From assembly GCF_947172395.1 (NCBI RefSeq), contig NC_069102.1, positions 7,346,442 to 7,410,441 of the forward strand: a DNA stretch of 64,000 bases, written 5' to 3'. The position numbers were made by a program, and so were the translations under genes. Numbering within the stretch: the first letter of the stretch is position 1; the number at the start of each line of letters is the position of its first letter. Below, one piece after another: positions 40,663-50,884 of the stretch. The DNA is from Bicyclus anynana. Taxonomy: Eukaryota; Arthropoda; Insecta; Lepidoptera; Nymphalidae. The notes beneath the pieces were generated by a model that worked only from the letters and a program-made list of their open reading frames with translations, made no database searches and had not been told where the DNA came from.

Positions 40663-41383
40663 CTTTGTAGAAGCAATAGGAGACGAAATTGACGCTATGA
40701 TGAAGGAGGGAGAAGAGGCGACAGATCCCTACTCATATTTTCTTTACCAAGTTGATTTCAATTTAGTAAATAGGTCTCCTTATTCTGCAACATCAAATCC
40801 GCAATTTCTTCGAATGGTCCCTTTTGATAAGAACAATGCTCACTGACTCGGCAGTGACAGGCACACCGGGACTTTCCATAGCCGTTATCATTGGCCTATA
40901 CATTTCTGGTAAGCCAGCTAGGCTAGGAGTAGTGCCATTCATCATCATTCATACATTAAAAGACATACAGCAATGTGGGTACAAAAATTTGATTATCTAT
41001 TCGATGCAGTTCATACTGAAAGTGCTAACTTGCCTAGAGGAAAGAAATACTCTGCAAAGCCTTTAAAAAACTATTGTCCCCATTTAGAACTGTACGCTCT
41101 AATGATAAATTTTATATCAAACATGAAATATTTAGGGTAAAAATCAAAGCCTTCATCTTAAAATCATTGGATTCACACACTTATTGACGAAGAAAGGCAA
41201 TGGAAAAATTTAAATAAAAATAATGCTCAAAACCTTACAACGCGATGCCTGAACCAGGATACGCTAGAAAATTGTTTCGGCTGCATCAGATATAGTTCCA
41301 GTTCCAACACTAATCCAACAATTGCTCAGTTTGTAGTTGGCATCAAGAACGCAATAATTATGAATTTGAAGCACTCTTGGTGA
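40663..41383 (+). pseudogene. P-element-like transposase relic
   Basis: Best segment 41225-41383: AQNLTTRCLNQDTLENCFGC, IRYSSSSNTNPTIAQFVVGI, then KNAIIMNLKHSW and a stop. RxLNQDxLENxFGxIR...NPTxxQF is the C-terminal signature I associate with P-element/THAP9-type transposases. Upstream, another frame (41003-41140) gives LFDAVHTESANLPRGKKYSA, PHLELYALMINFISNMKY, compatible with the same family. 40663-40843 (DWVFVEAIGDEIDAMMKEGE, SYFLYQVDFNLVNRSPYS) and the frame at 40824-41066 are open but not assigned. Multiple frameshifts; no terminal repeats found. Confidence 0.5.
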
Positions 41384-42204
41384 AAAGAATGTAATGTGAT
41401 AAATTGTAAAACCGTTGAAGCGGACATGTTATTGTAGTATAAAAGATCTGAATTAGATACGACCTTCACCTATATTCTGCTCAATGCATGAAAATAATCC
41501 TATATCAAATTTAGTAATGTTAGAACGTTTAAATAATAATAGTTTGGCTAGGATTTTTTCTAAAAACCAACTTGCAATAAAATTTTTAACATAGGTACTA
41601 AAGATAGTACGAGTAAATACTTTTCATGTTTTAAATATTGAAGTCTCAATAGCTTCACAGGAAAGCGGATTCAACACCGTCGCTTACAGCCTTTCAGAAA
41701 TTTTATCGTATTGAAAAGATTTGGCAAATATTCTTTGAAAAAAAAAAATTGTAAAATGGTTAATCCTCCAGGCTATGCTAACTTCTCGCTAATTTTAAGA
41801 ACCTAACGTCTAGCGACAGCCAGGATTGCCTCGCAGAGCCTTAAAACGCCGAAATTCAATAAATATCTTCTCTGTTTAAAAATAAGTAATTAGCAGGACG
41901 TTAAAAATAGCAGTAAGGTGAAGGTCGTTTCTCATTCGGATCCTCTACTATTAGCTAAATCACCCACATGACATGGTTCTCTTTATGGTCCTCTGTAATG
42001 GTAGTCACGTCGCACGATTTCACATAGCTTTGTCGGAAATTATACATGCCGCAACATGTCCCTGGGGCCAAATCCCGGCTAAACGCTGACTGACATCGTA
42101 AAGGCCTATCAGAGAGTTAACAAATTTAAGCAATCGGACACATATAGCGTTTAAAGTGAACTAGTTTCATTCTGGTCATCAGTATGTTTACGCTTAATTG
42201 CGAT
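41384..42204. other. No gene seen
   Basis: A SINE-3-like scrap (GTCTCAATAGCTTCACAGG) lies at 41642-41660. Nothing else. Confidence 0.35.
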
Positions 42205-42428
42205 ATCATAATTATCAACTCATATTCGGCTTACTGCTGAGCTCGAGTCTCCTCTCAGACTGAAAGGGGTTAGGCCAATAGTCCACCACGCTGGCCCAAT
42301 GCGGATTGGCAGACTTCACACACGCAGAGAAGTAAGAAAATTCTCTGGTTTGCAGGTTTCTTCACGATGTCTTTCCTTCACCGTTTCATACACATGATAT
42401 TTAATTTCTTAAAATGCACACACAACTG
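42205..42428 (-). mobile_element. SINE-1, 5'-truncated
   Basis: Minus strand from TTGTGTGTGCATTTTAAGAA to ATATGAGTTGATAATTATG. The tRNA head is lost. Confidence 0.75.
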
Positions 42429-42814
42429 ATGTTAATGATGATGTAGTCAAAAATACGAGTAGTAGGTTAAACTTAAGTAGGCATACTTTGAATGTGCCTA
42501 TAAAAGTTCAACATTTGAGTTTCGAACTTCCTCATTGACCAGTGATTAGCCTATGTGCTTCAGTACGTTTGTGCTTAGAGCTTTTCGGAAGGAATTTGCA
42601 ATCTTAAAAATCAATCTATCATTGGGAGGACGGATCACGAATTAGAGATGGCCTCTGTATGAAAATGTAAATTTTTGCGTGTCACTAACCTATCCGACCA
42701 TTTTGACATATCAATAGATCGGTGTAAACAATCTTAAATTGCAATCTGAGAAATTGTTCGAATTGTTGCATTATTTTTTAATAAAAGTTTATAAAATTTA
42801 AATGGTCATTACAT
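42429..42814. other. No gene seen
   Basis: Nothing recognised. Confidence 0.35.
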
Positions 42815-43555
42815 TATTCAGTGCTGCTGATCAGTATGAAGGCGGTGCTTAGCCGGTGATGTATTATTTCAAGCCATGTTATAGATTTAGATTTTGCGGA
42901 CAGTGTTGTTTCATGTGGTCCTGTCAGAAATGGCTTAAATTGAGACAACACCGGCTAAGCACCGCCTTCATACTGATCAGCAGGTAGAACATATTATAAT
43001 GTTATTTTTCGCTTTTTAGTTTAGTGGGTACGTTTTAAGTTTTGAAGTCGGTTGTTTTTTATATTAAATAATTCATTCGAGATGAAATTTGTATAAAATT
43101 TCATCTCGAACGAATACATCAGACCCCTAAGGTCTGATGTATTCAATCTATGTGGAACAATCTATCTATGTAGAAAGTTCTCATTAATACAAATTAATCA
43201 AGCCCAAACACAAGGTAACTGCTGTAAATCGCCGAGGAGTTTCCTCGTCTGTTTTATGGCTCCATCATCAAATCGATTTTAAACCTTCATGAAATTGTAG
43301 TGCAAAAATATTAAATGGAAAAGTTTACGAACACACTAGACATCCATATAATTTTCGAAAGTTCCTCTCAATTTCTCCAGGATTCCATCATCAGATCTTG
43401 ACACGATGGCAATGGGACCAAATGGGGACTACACCGTTTCACACAAAAAAAGAATTTTTGAAATCTGTCCAGGCGTCTTTGAGTAATCGGTGTACATACA
43501 TTAAAAAAAAAAAATACCGACCGAATTGAGAACCTCCTCCTTTTTGAAGTCGGTT
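42815..43555. mobile_element. Foldback element copy C, shortened
   Basis: Palindrome GCTGATCAGTATGAAGGCGG (42827) and its reverse complement (CCGCCTTCATACTGATCAGC, to about 42982). Then TTTTTCGCTTTTTAGTTTAG, TTTTGAAGTCGGTTG, one 128-bp unit (GTTCTCATTAATACAAATTA, AAGCCCAAACACAAGGTAAC), GGATTCCATCATCAGATC and the end TTTTTGAAGTCGGTTAA. The left AACCGACTTC end is missing. Confidence 0.7.
43076..43144. repeat. Two adjacent perfect hairpins
   Basis: Stem 1: 43076-43090 and 43096-43110 (TTCGAGATGAAATTT). Stem 2: 43112-43125 and 43131-43144 (GAATACATCAGACC). Both are exact; both lie within foldback copy C. Confidence 0.9.
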
Positions 43556-44389
43556 AAAAATAATTTGACACAATAACAAAACGAACTTCTGTACTCAAAC
43601 AACAAAAATGTCAGTTCAAGTTGTCAAAAACGTTCCGTTCCATTTTCAGTAGTGCGTTCTTCGTGTAGTGTGTTTGTACGTATTTGATAATAAAATGGAT
43701 TTTTTAAGAGTTTTGAAATGTAAAGTCATATTAAGCTTAAAACATATTTCAAGTAGGTATTCCGTTTTTAATTTGAAGATTTGTAACTTTTGTAAAACGT
43801 TGAATAAAAAGTACTATTGAATTAAGCACTATGCTAAGAACGGAACGACAAGGAGGGAAAAGATCGCTTGCGATCCGTCAGAAAAAATATTTAGATTGCA
43901 GATCGATTGCAGAGTTTTAATATTGGCACGAAGATAAGAGATCGATCGGGCAATTGGCAACAATCTAAGATTGATCTAAATATTAGATTGGAGATACATT
44001 ATTAATTTCGGGCGTTAATTGACTACAGCTGGGATTTGAAACAAGGTAGGTACATCAATATACAACAGAATGTGAAAAAAAAGGAATTAAATAAAAACTA
44101 AAGTTACGAGATTAAAGCATTATAGTAATAACTTATTGCAACCATTAAAGAACAGCTTGCCCCACTTAATTTTCCTTTTGATTTAACGTCAGCGTCTCGT
44201 AAAATGTAACCACAGCTATTAAAATAAACACTAAAAAGCTATGAGGTATTAAAATATCAAAAGATTGTTAAATGTAAGTACCTTTTAATTCTATTTTAAC
44301 CGTTTGCAATTTCCAATAACAGAATGAAGGCGACAGCGTAGTTCATAGGGTTCGTAGTTCCATTTCAATTTCAGTCCTGTGGTTCTACT
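43556..44389. other. No gene seen
   Basis: No supported gene. 43645-43700 has TTTTCAGTAGTGCGTTCTTC, a possible initiator-like stretch, followed by a short ATG frame; this is too weak to call. Confidence 0.35.
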
Positions 44390-44660
44390 TCAAAAATAAA
44401 TCCTTATTAACCCCCGACGCAAAAAGAGGGGTGCTATAAGTTTGACTGTCTGTCTGTCTGTCTGTTTGATTTTTATGAAAGGTGACTTATGTGCGAGTGT
44501 TCTTAGACATGTTTGATGTAAATCGGTTGAGCCGTTTAAAATGTCTGGAGGGTGAAAGTGGGAAAGAATAATCGTATGTCTGCAAAAATTCCTCGAGTGG
44601 GTTTTCAAATGATATAATGACTTGATCGAGAGTGTAATTAATAATTTCATGATCTTCAGG
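44390..44660 (-). repeat. Dispersed repeat with CCCCGACGCAAAAAGAGGGG
   Basis: A CCCC...GGGG mini-hairpin, then (GTCT)n (CTGTCTGTCTGTCTGTCTGT) and GAAAGGTGACTTATGTGCGA. A minus-strand partner with AAACAGACAGACAGACAGAC lies at 47958-47985. Unclassified interspersed repeat. Confidence 0.5.
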
Positions 44661-44792
44661 GGTTATTCAAAATTTTCAATTTTATGTCATTAATACATAT
44701 GAACTCATATTGAACTGTCTGTTTTTGATTCCAAAATATATTTACACAATAGTAAAACGTTAAAGTAACGTGATATTGACGAGATTAGTGAT

Positions 44793-45051
44793 GATTCGGA
44801 GGGCGTAGGTTCAAATCCGGTGCGGGGCATGGAGGAGGGGCATCTCCAACTTTTCAGTCATGTGCATTTTAATCTTATCACGTGTCTCAATCGGTGAAGG
44901 AAAAACATCGTGAGGAAACATGGCTACCTGAATTTCCTTATTTCTCTACGTTTGTGAAGTCTACTAAGGCCTAACTCCTATCATTCTTAGAGGAGACTCG
45001 TGCTCAACAATAAGCCGAATATGGTTTGTTATCGATGATGATGATGACTAA
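44793..45051 (+). mobile_element. SINE-1, 5'-truncated
   Basis: Starts at GATTCGGAGGGCGTAGGTTC and keeps GGTGAAGGAAAAACATCG and the GTTATCGATGATGATGATGA tail. A 10-bp GGGCATGGAGGAGGGGCATC duplication follows the B box. Confidence 0.75.
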
Positions 45052-45217
45052 AATACAAACACACATTTTTAGATTGAAGAAAATAAAAAAATCTTTTATT
45101 TATTTATTACGTTAATGCTTATAGCATCAAATGAATGCACACAAGCGAAGCCTGGGCGGAACATAGTACATAATAAATTAAAGCTTTAATCTTTACTAGT
45201 TCAAATAGACATTATTA

Positions 45218-45772
45218 AGCCGAACGTCCACCGCCGGCTAAACTAAGTTAGTTTAGCTTAACTCGCATAGTTGAGCCACTTTTTCATACATGTGCGTTGT
45301 CATGCATCAATCTTTCTTCTAGCAATACTGCTGCTTTTCGAAAATTAGTTTCAATCTCAGCAATATCTTTGGCAATCATTGTAAGTAACTCATCAAATTG
45401 TTGTCTAGATACAATATAGTACATCTTGAAATTTTCGTCGTCTAATCTATTAAGCAAAGTGTTACATTCGCTGCTTGTTTTCCAGGACAATGTGTTCACT
45501 TATACAGTATTTATGTTTCCGTTTTTTCTTAATAAAACAAGCAATAATCAATCTTCTTCTTCTATGACGATAGTCCTCGTCTAAAATCTCGTCATTGTTC
45601 GTGTCGTCTTCCACATCACGTCCGGCTAACTCGACGTTCTAGCACAAATTGGCCATAAGTAAAGTATTTTTAGCTTATTTATTGGTGGACGGACAACGTA
45701 ATTCTAGTTTAGCTTAGCTTAGTTCACTGAGTTTAGTTTTCATTTAGTTTAGCCGGCGGTGGACGTTCGGCT
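45218..45772 (-). mobile_element. PIF/Harbinger non-autonomous element, 555 bp
   Basis: 27-bp perfect inverted ends (AGCCGAACGTCCACCGCCGG, CTAAACT) with TTA duplications at 45215-45217 and 45773-45775, the target expected for PIF/Harbinger. Inside, the minus frame 45284-45499 encodes CNTLLNRLDDENFKMYYIVS, RQQFDELLTMIAKDI and TNFRKAAVLLEERL, the N-terminal helix region of Harbinger-type nucleases; the DDE catalytic part is absent. A degraded short copy. Confidence 0.85.
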
Positions 45773-46104
45773 TTAAGTTGGCAGCTCGCATCGTATTGAC
45801 TGAACTAAGTTTACTCTCGAACACTTTATTGGCTCTTTTAAACTGGCTAGATGAGATACTCTTATTGCTAATAACAGTTGTTACTTACTTCTTCAGAAGT
45901 ACCTACTTACTTCAGTAATATCTTGCAAGTCAATATGAAAATGTAAGTACTGTCCTACTTTTTAATTTGCATATTTTTTAATAAGTAGCAAAGTCTATTG
46001 TTATTAATTTCATGATAATAAAAAGACGCCCGGAAAACCGTTTACATAAAGAATTTTATTTTCAATAATATTTTTTTTTTTTTCATTAACTTTTATCCTT
46101 CTAA
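45773..46104. other. No gene seen
   Basis: AT-rich, nothing recognised. Confidence 0.35.
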
Positions 46105-46295
46105 TGTTGGAGTCGGTGCTGGAATGGTGACCCCGCACTAGAAAGCACAGTGTTGACCCTCACCAGGTGGACTGCCGACATCAAGCGAGTCGCAGGAATT
46201 CGCTGGATGCAGGTGGCTCAGTATCGTGATGTTTGGAAGTCCCTACAAAAGGCCTATGTCCTGCAGTGGACGTCCATCGGCTGATATGATGAGGA
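46105..46295 (+). mobile_element. RTE LINE 3' end
   Basis: GGAGTCGGTGCTGGAATGGT, GACATCAAGCGAGTCGCAGG, GATGCAGGTGGCTCAGTATC, GGACGTCCATCGGCTGATAT. The reading frame is broken near CACAGTGTTGACCC. Confidence 0.75.
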
Positions 46296-46437
46296 ATCTT
46301 CTAACTAATAAAAAAACTTCAATGACCATAAAAGAATCACCTTCTATAACATTCGAGATATATACATACATACATAGCAGACCTCATAGTGGTGCCCCAT
46401 TCCTGTTGAAATATGGAGATAAAATACAACATTTATT

Positions 46438-46525
46438 CATCATCATCATCACCATCATCATTATCAACCCATATTCGGCTCACTGCTGAGCTCGAGTCTC
46501 CTCAGAATAAGAGTGGTTAGGCCTT
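46438..46525 (-). mobile_element. SINE-1 tail fragment
   Basis: CATCATTATCAACCCATATT, CGGCTCACTGCTGAGCTCGA, with a (CAT)n run in front, which is (GAT)n on the minus strand. Confidence 0.75.
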
Positions 46526-46927
46526 TTTTTACACTGGTGAAAGAATAAAAAAATTGCTCTAGTAGTTTCGGAGCCTAATAAGTTTAGATTGATTTTAATT
46601 TGTTTACATAATACCTTAATAAAATATGGTTTATCGAGGATACCGCACATACGCAAGCAGCGATTATTCCAAGCATTATCAGCATTATAATAAAATAACC
46701 GTTTCAATTAAGTTGAATGACGGCGATATCCCTTTTATGGCAATGCGGTGAAATCCCGCAACGATGGAGCATCTTAAGAGTCGTATTGACATTATCTCAC
46801 GGGATGCTGGGACGTGATCTCCAAATGTACGTGATGCTATAAAAATAAATGTCGTTTCATTATGCTTCCCAACTTCCCGAACTCGTGCCTACATTTTGTT
46901 ATTTGACAAAAAATTAGGACATCTATA
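46526..46927. other. No gene seen
   Basis: Nothing recognised. Confidence 0.35.
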
Positions 46928-47079
46928 TCTATACTAATACTATAAAGCTGAAGAGTTTGTTTATTTGAACCGTTAATTTCAGGAACTACTGGTCCGATTT
47001 GAAAATATCTTTCAGTGATAGATAGCCCATTTATCGAGGAACGGGAACCACGCGGGTGAAACAGCGCGGCGTCAGCTAG
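46928..47079 (+). mobile_element. Helitron, internally deleted
   Basis: TCTATACTAATACTATAAAG to CGCGGCGTCAGCTAG|T. About 45 bp is missing compared with the 27498 copy. Confidence 0.75.
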
Positions 47080-47085
47080 TGATAA

Positions 47086-47357
47086 TTATCATCATTATAA
47101 ACCCATATTCGGCTCACTGCTCAGCTCGAGATAGTGGCCAATAGTCAACCACGCTGGTCCAATGCGGATTGGCAGACTTCACACGCAGAGAATTAAGAAA
47201 ATTCTTTGGTATGCAGGTTTGCTTACGATGTTTTCCTTCACCGTTTGAGACACATGATATTTAATTTCTTAAAATGCACCGCAAACTGAAAACCGCATTC
47301 GAACCCACACCGTCCGGAATCGAAAGCAGAGGTTGTTTCCACTGGGCTATCACGGCT
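47086..47357 (-). mobile_element. SINE-1
   Basis: Minus strand AGCCGTGATAGCCCAGTGG, GGGTTCGAATGCGG, CTTAATTCTCTGCGTGTG, ATATGGGTTTATAATGATGA. The CATGCACCTCCAA block is deleted. Confidence 0.8.
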
Positions 47358-47424
47358 TTCTATAGCTATTGATACTATGAGACTAAAATTGAATAGCGAT
47401 CAGTTAGAAAATATATATTTAAAA

Positions 47425-47632
47425 CTAGCCGCCCCGCGTTTTCACCAGCGTAGTTCCCGTTTCCATGACAGTACGGGGATAAAATATAGCTTATGATACT
47501 CATAAATAACGTGGCTTTCTAGTGATAAAATATTTTTCAAAATCGGTTCGGTAGATCCTGAGATCTTGTAGTAAGGGGGGTACCCCTTACTACACCATAA
47601 ACATTATAATAATACAATATTAGTATACAATA
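47425..47632 (-). mobile_element. Helitron with an inserted hairpin
   Basis: CTAG (47425) to ATACAATATTAGTATA. 47567-47594 is a perfect 12-bp hairpin (TGTAGTAAGGGG/CCCCTTACTACA) not seen in the sister copies. Confidence 0.65.
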
Positions 47633-47635
47633 TCT

Positions 47636-47925
47636 TGCCTAATGGATCTGAAGATGAGCCTAATATGGGAGGCGCTTGTCTAGAAGATACCTTTTCGCTC
47701 TTACCTTGAAGAGGGTTAAATTGTAGGTAGGAAATTAAATTGTAGGTAACACGGACGTCGAAAGAGCATTCCACACTTACCTGTTCAGATTGTAAACGTT
47801 GAAGCAAAACGTTTGGTGCGAGTTGCTTTGATGTCAATCAAATCGTAGGGATTCCACCGTTTGTAGCGTGTTTCTGATCTGTGGTAGACAAGAGAAGCAG
47901 GAATAAGATCGTCGAGCTCCTAAGA
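47636..47925 (-). mobile_element. CR1/Jockey-like LINE 3' fragment
   Basis: GGCGCTTGTCTAGAAGATAC, TTTTCGCTCTTACCTTGAAG, CTGTGGTAGACAAGAGAAGC parallel 18185-18400. Coding is scrambled. Confidence 0.55.
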
Positions 47926-49213
47926 ACATTCTTAAAAGTATATCCAGTAAAAATCAAACAGACAGACAGACAGACAGTCAAAGATTTTATAATAGAGATA
48001 TTTCACGCGTCAAGTCTGAGGCGAACAAAAGCGTATAATTGTCTTAATTTCAATGAGTCGTGAGTTCGCAAGTTCGAGTTCGAATATTGTCTACAATGCC
48101 GATACTATCAGATGTAAACCAGGATTAACTATTGTGGAGCAGAGAGTCAAGCACGGGCAAGATCACGAACTGGCAACCTCTAGTAGTTGGGTTAAAGGGC
48201 CCTTTTACTAAATTTAAACGCTCCCCATCCCCCCTTATGTTGGCTAAAAGCCAAGTAACTAACAATGCAATGTTATTATTATAATGGCCTCACTATACGG
48301 ATAACTGACACACCCAATCCCTTCACTTACTGCTAAACTGACTAGATCCAGCTAAAGCGGTCAACTGAATATACTTGAAATCTACCGCGAGCTCTCTCAG
48401 AGATCGTCAACTGGCAGATGTCCACAGACAAACAACTGAAAGTTAAACGACATGTACTCCTTGACGTTCCTAACAGATATCGCCACCTAATTAGTTACTC
48501 TAGTTAATGTAAGATGGCGCTACATCTAATTTTCCGACATATATATGGTTTTTACAATTCCTGAACAAACAAAACGACATTGTAGACGATATTTAGGTGT
48601 TATTTGTTTAAATATCGTTCGTTGTTGACCACAACTAACATTGAGTTGACTATAAATTTCCACTTTTGAGCGCCTCATTTTTCGTGCGCTAAAACACATT
48701 TAATAGTATTTAATATCATAGATCGTGATGAATATACGACAGAAGTAGTTTTATTTATAAAAAAATATTGAAAGAAACTAACCCTACTTAGTTTTCATCG
48801 TCCATCTCTTTGCAGTTTAATATTATATGAAAAACAGTTTAGTTTTGCTCCTATAATCGCAGGCTAATGTAAATTCAGTCATGGTTCATATTAAGAAACT
48901 TGGCATATTCAACTGAAACCATAAAGTTTATACAGTAGTCATGTTTGTACGCTAACTTGATATTCAGAATATTAAAGCAAATAAAACGACTGACCTTTCA
49001 GGACGTTATAATTTGATGTCGCTTTAGAAGTTAGTTAAATTTTGTTTGGTATGTTACAGTATTTAATAATAAACAGGGGTGTCATTTCGCTACTTTATAC
49101 TCGTCGATGTTATATTCGCCTGTAATAAGTTTTAATAGAATTTGAACTTTATCTCTATGGGATGCCAAAAATAAAATTTCACTAACAACGTTGTTGCCAT
49201 TGCATTATATTTT
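47926..49213. other. No gene seen in 1.3 kb
   Basis: Only the (GACA)n scrap at 47958-47985 is recognised. No ORF with recognisable features. Confidence 0.4.
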
Positions 49214-49221
49214 GTATATAG

Positions 49222-49533
49222 CTCAGACCAATTATTGTATAGGACCTGCCTCGCTAGACGTTACTTTTCTGTCAAAGTATATGATCAACGATCTAATGCG
49301 ATTATAAAAACTGTCTCTATAGAATCGATGTTAAATAGTTGTAATCGTGTTCGTCGGTTAAAGAGCTCCGTAAAAATACCTTTTTGTGTAATTGAATTGT
49401 TTAAAAAACGGGCAAAAACTTCTAGTTTAGTATAAGACATATACCAAATCTAAGCTCGTTTTCTTCAGAAAATGACAGACAATTTTGTTCGCGACTATGA
49501 GTGCGATACAGGTCCTTTTATAATTGGTCTGAG
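49222..49533. mobile_element. TIR MITE with 8-bp target duplication
   Basis: Ends CTCAGACCAATTATTGTATA, GGACCTG and its inverted partner CAGGTCCTTTTATAATTGGT, CTGAG. The flanks GTATATAG at 49214-49221 and 49534-49541 are identical. Eight-base duplications are typical of hAT and P superfamilies. The 66-codon ORF inside is not recognised. Confidence 0.85.
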
Positions 49534-49562
49534 GTATATAGCAATATGTTAAGCTCGGACCT

Positions 49563-49645
49563 TTTATCGCACGGTATTTATTATTCTTAAATAATTGTGA
49601 TGTGTGGCGTAATGCAGCAATAAAGATATTTTCTTTCTTTCTTTC
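49563..49645 (+). repeat. Dispersed 3'-end repeat shared with 38955-39060
   Basis: ATTGTGATGTGTGGCGTAAT, GCAGCAATAAAGATATTTTC, then (TTTC)n. Confidence 0.5.
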
Positions 49646-49742
49646 TTCTCTTCTCTTCTGTGTGCCGAATATGGGTTATTAATGATGATGATGAATCCGG
49701 GGTTGGAAGAGCGTAGTATAAGTTCCAACTCCCCTACTCCCC

Positions 49743-50034
49743 TTTTTTTTATTGTTTACAAGTTAGCCCTTGACTACAATCTCACCTGATGGTAAGTGAT
49801 GATGTAGTCTTAGATGGAAGTGGGCTAACTTGTAAGGAGGAGGATGAAAATCCACACCCCTTTCGGTTTCTACACGGCATCGTACCGGAACGCTAAATCC
49901 TAGCCACGGCCGAAGCCTTCCACCAGCCAGACCTGGACCAATTAAGAAAATCTCAATCTGCCCAGCCGGGGATCGAACCCAGGACCTCCGTTTTGTAAAT
50001 CCACCGCGCATTCCACTGCGCCACGGAGGCCGTC
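49743..50034 (-). mobile_element. SINE-2, near full length
   Basis: Minus strand GGCCTCCGTGGCGCAGTGGA, GGGTTCGATCCCC, GTCCAGGTCTGGCTGGTGG, then a jump over the ACCACCCTACC...AAGCG block to ATTTAGCGTTCCGGTACG, then the tail hairpin and poly-A. Confidence 0.85.
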
Positions 50035-50064
50035 AAAAAGAGGCCCTATAAGATATATGTAGTC

Positions 50065-50155
50065 ATCATCACCATTAACAGCCGATGGACGTTCACTGCT
50101 GGACATAGGCCTCTTGCATGGACCTCCAAGCACAACGATCTTGAGCCGCGAACAT
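50065..50155 (-). mobile_element. RTE-like 3' end, variant subfamily
   Basis: ACAGCCGATGGACGTTCACT, GCTGGACATAGGCCTCTTGC, ATGGACCTCCAAGCACAACG. The GCATGGACCTCC core resembles the 60915 copy more than the GTAGGGACTTCC type. Confidence 0.65.
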
Positions 50156-50214
50156 ATGCGTAGTTGGCCATTAAAATAGGCTGATGGTTATAGTGATGAG
50201 GCAATATCACACTA

Positions 50215-50463
50215 TCACACTAATATTATAAAGGCGAAAGTTTATGTGTAAGTGTGTAAGTGTGAAAGTGTGTAAGTGTGTAAGTATGTTTGTTGTTCTT
50301 TTACGCTGCGGCTACTGAAGCGATTTGGCTGAAATTTGGAATTGAAATAGATTTTACTCTGGATTAACACATAGGCTACTTTTCATTCCGGAAAAATCCA
50401 TGGTTTCTGAGGGATTTGTGAAATACTGAATTCCACGCGGACGAAGTTGCAGGCGTCCGCTAG
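50215..50463 (+). mobile_element. Non-autonomous Helitron with a GTGTAA array
   Basis: TCACACTAATATTATAAAGG, a run of GTGTAAGTGTGTAAGTATG (about 50245-50290), CTACTGAAGCGATTTGGCTG, CCACGCGGACGAAGTTGCAG, GCGTCCGCTAG|T. Confidence 0.8.
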
Positions 50464-50643
50464 TACTTTATATTACAATTCCATGTATATTTTACTTAGA
50501 CAATCCAATAGTAGTGCTCTAACTATTATTATCTTTGTCATAAAATATTACTTTCTATTTTACACTCTATGATTCTACACAATAAAGCACTTGAGGGCCT
50601 CGGGCAATATTTGCTTCGTCTACTACATCATGTTATATATAAC

Positions 50644-50756
50644 TAGCGACCCGGCCCGGATTCGCGTGTACAGTGCAAATAATGTTCTTCATTTATTATT
50701 AAGTAAGTACTAATACTACTTAATAAGTAATACTTTATTAAGTAGTAGAAACCGAA
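50644..50756 (-). mobile_element. Helitron 3' end, interrupted
   Basis: CTAGCGACCCGGCCCGGATT, CGCGTG at the minus-strand end. Soon broken by AT-rich DNA and a perfect 13-bp hairpin, 50714-50726 and 50735-50747. Confidence 0.6.
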
Positions 50757-50876
50757 AAGATTGTGGATTCTCTTCTCTTATGGATCTTCTTCCTAACAAG
50801 TTAGCCCGCTTCCATCTTAGTTTACCGGCAGGTGAGATTGTAGTCAAGGGTTAACTTGTAAAGAATAAAAAAAAAA
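50757..50876 (+). mobile_element. SINE-2 3' fragment
   Basis: AACAAGTTAGCCCGCTTCCA, AGGTGAGATTGTAGTCAAGG, TTAACTTGTAAAGAATAAAA. The central TGCATCATCACTTACC block is deleted, so the loop of the tail hairpin is shortened. Confidence 0.7.
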
Positions 50877-50884
50877 TTACGCCT

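Noticed and set aside
43645..43800. Possible first exon with initiator-like TCAGTAGTGC and an ATG
   Set aside because: The short frame ends quickly and no downstream exon is recognised.
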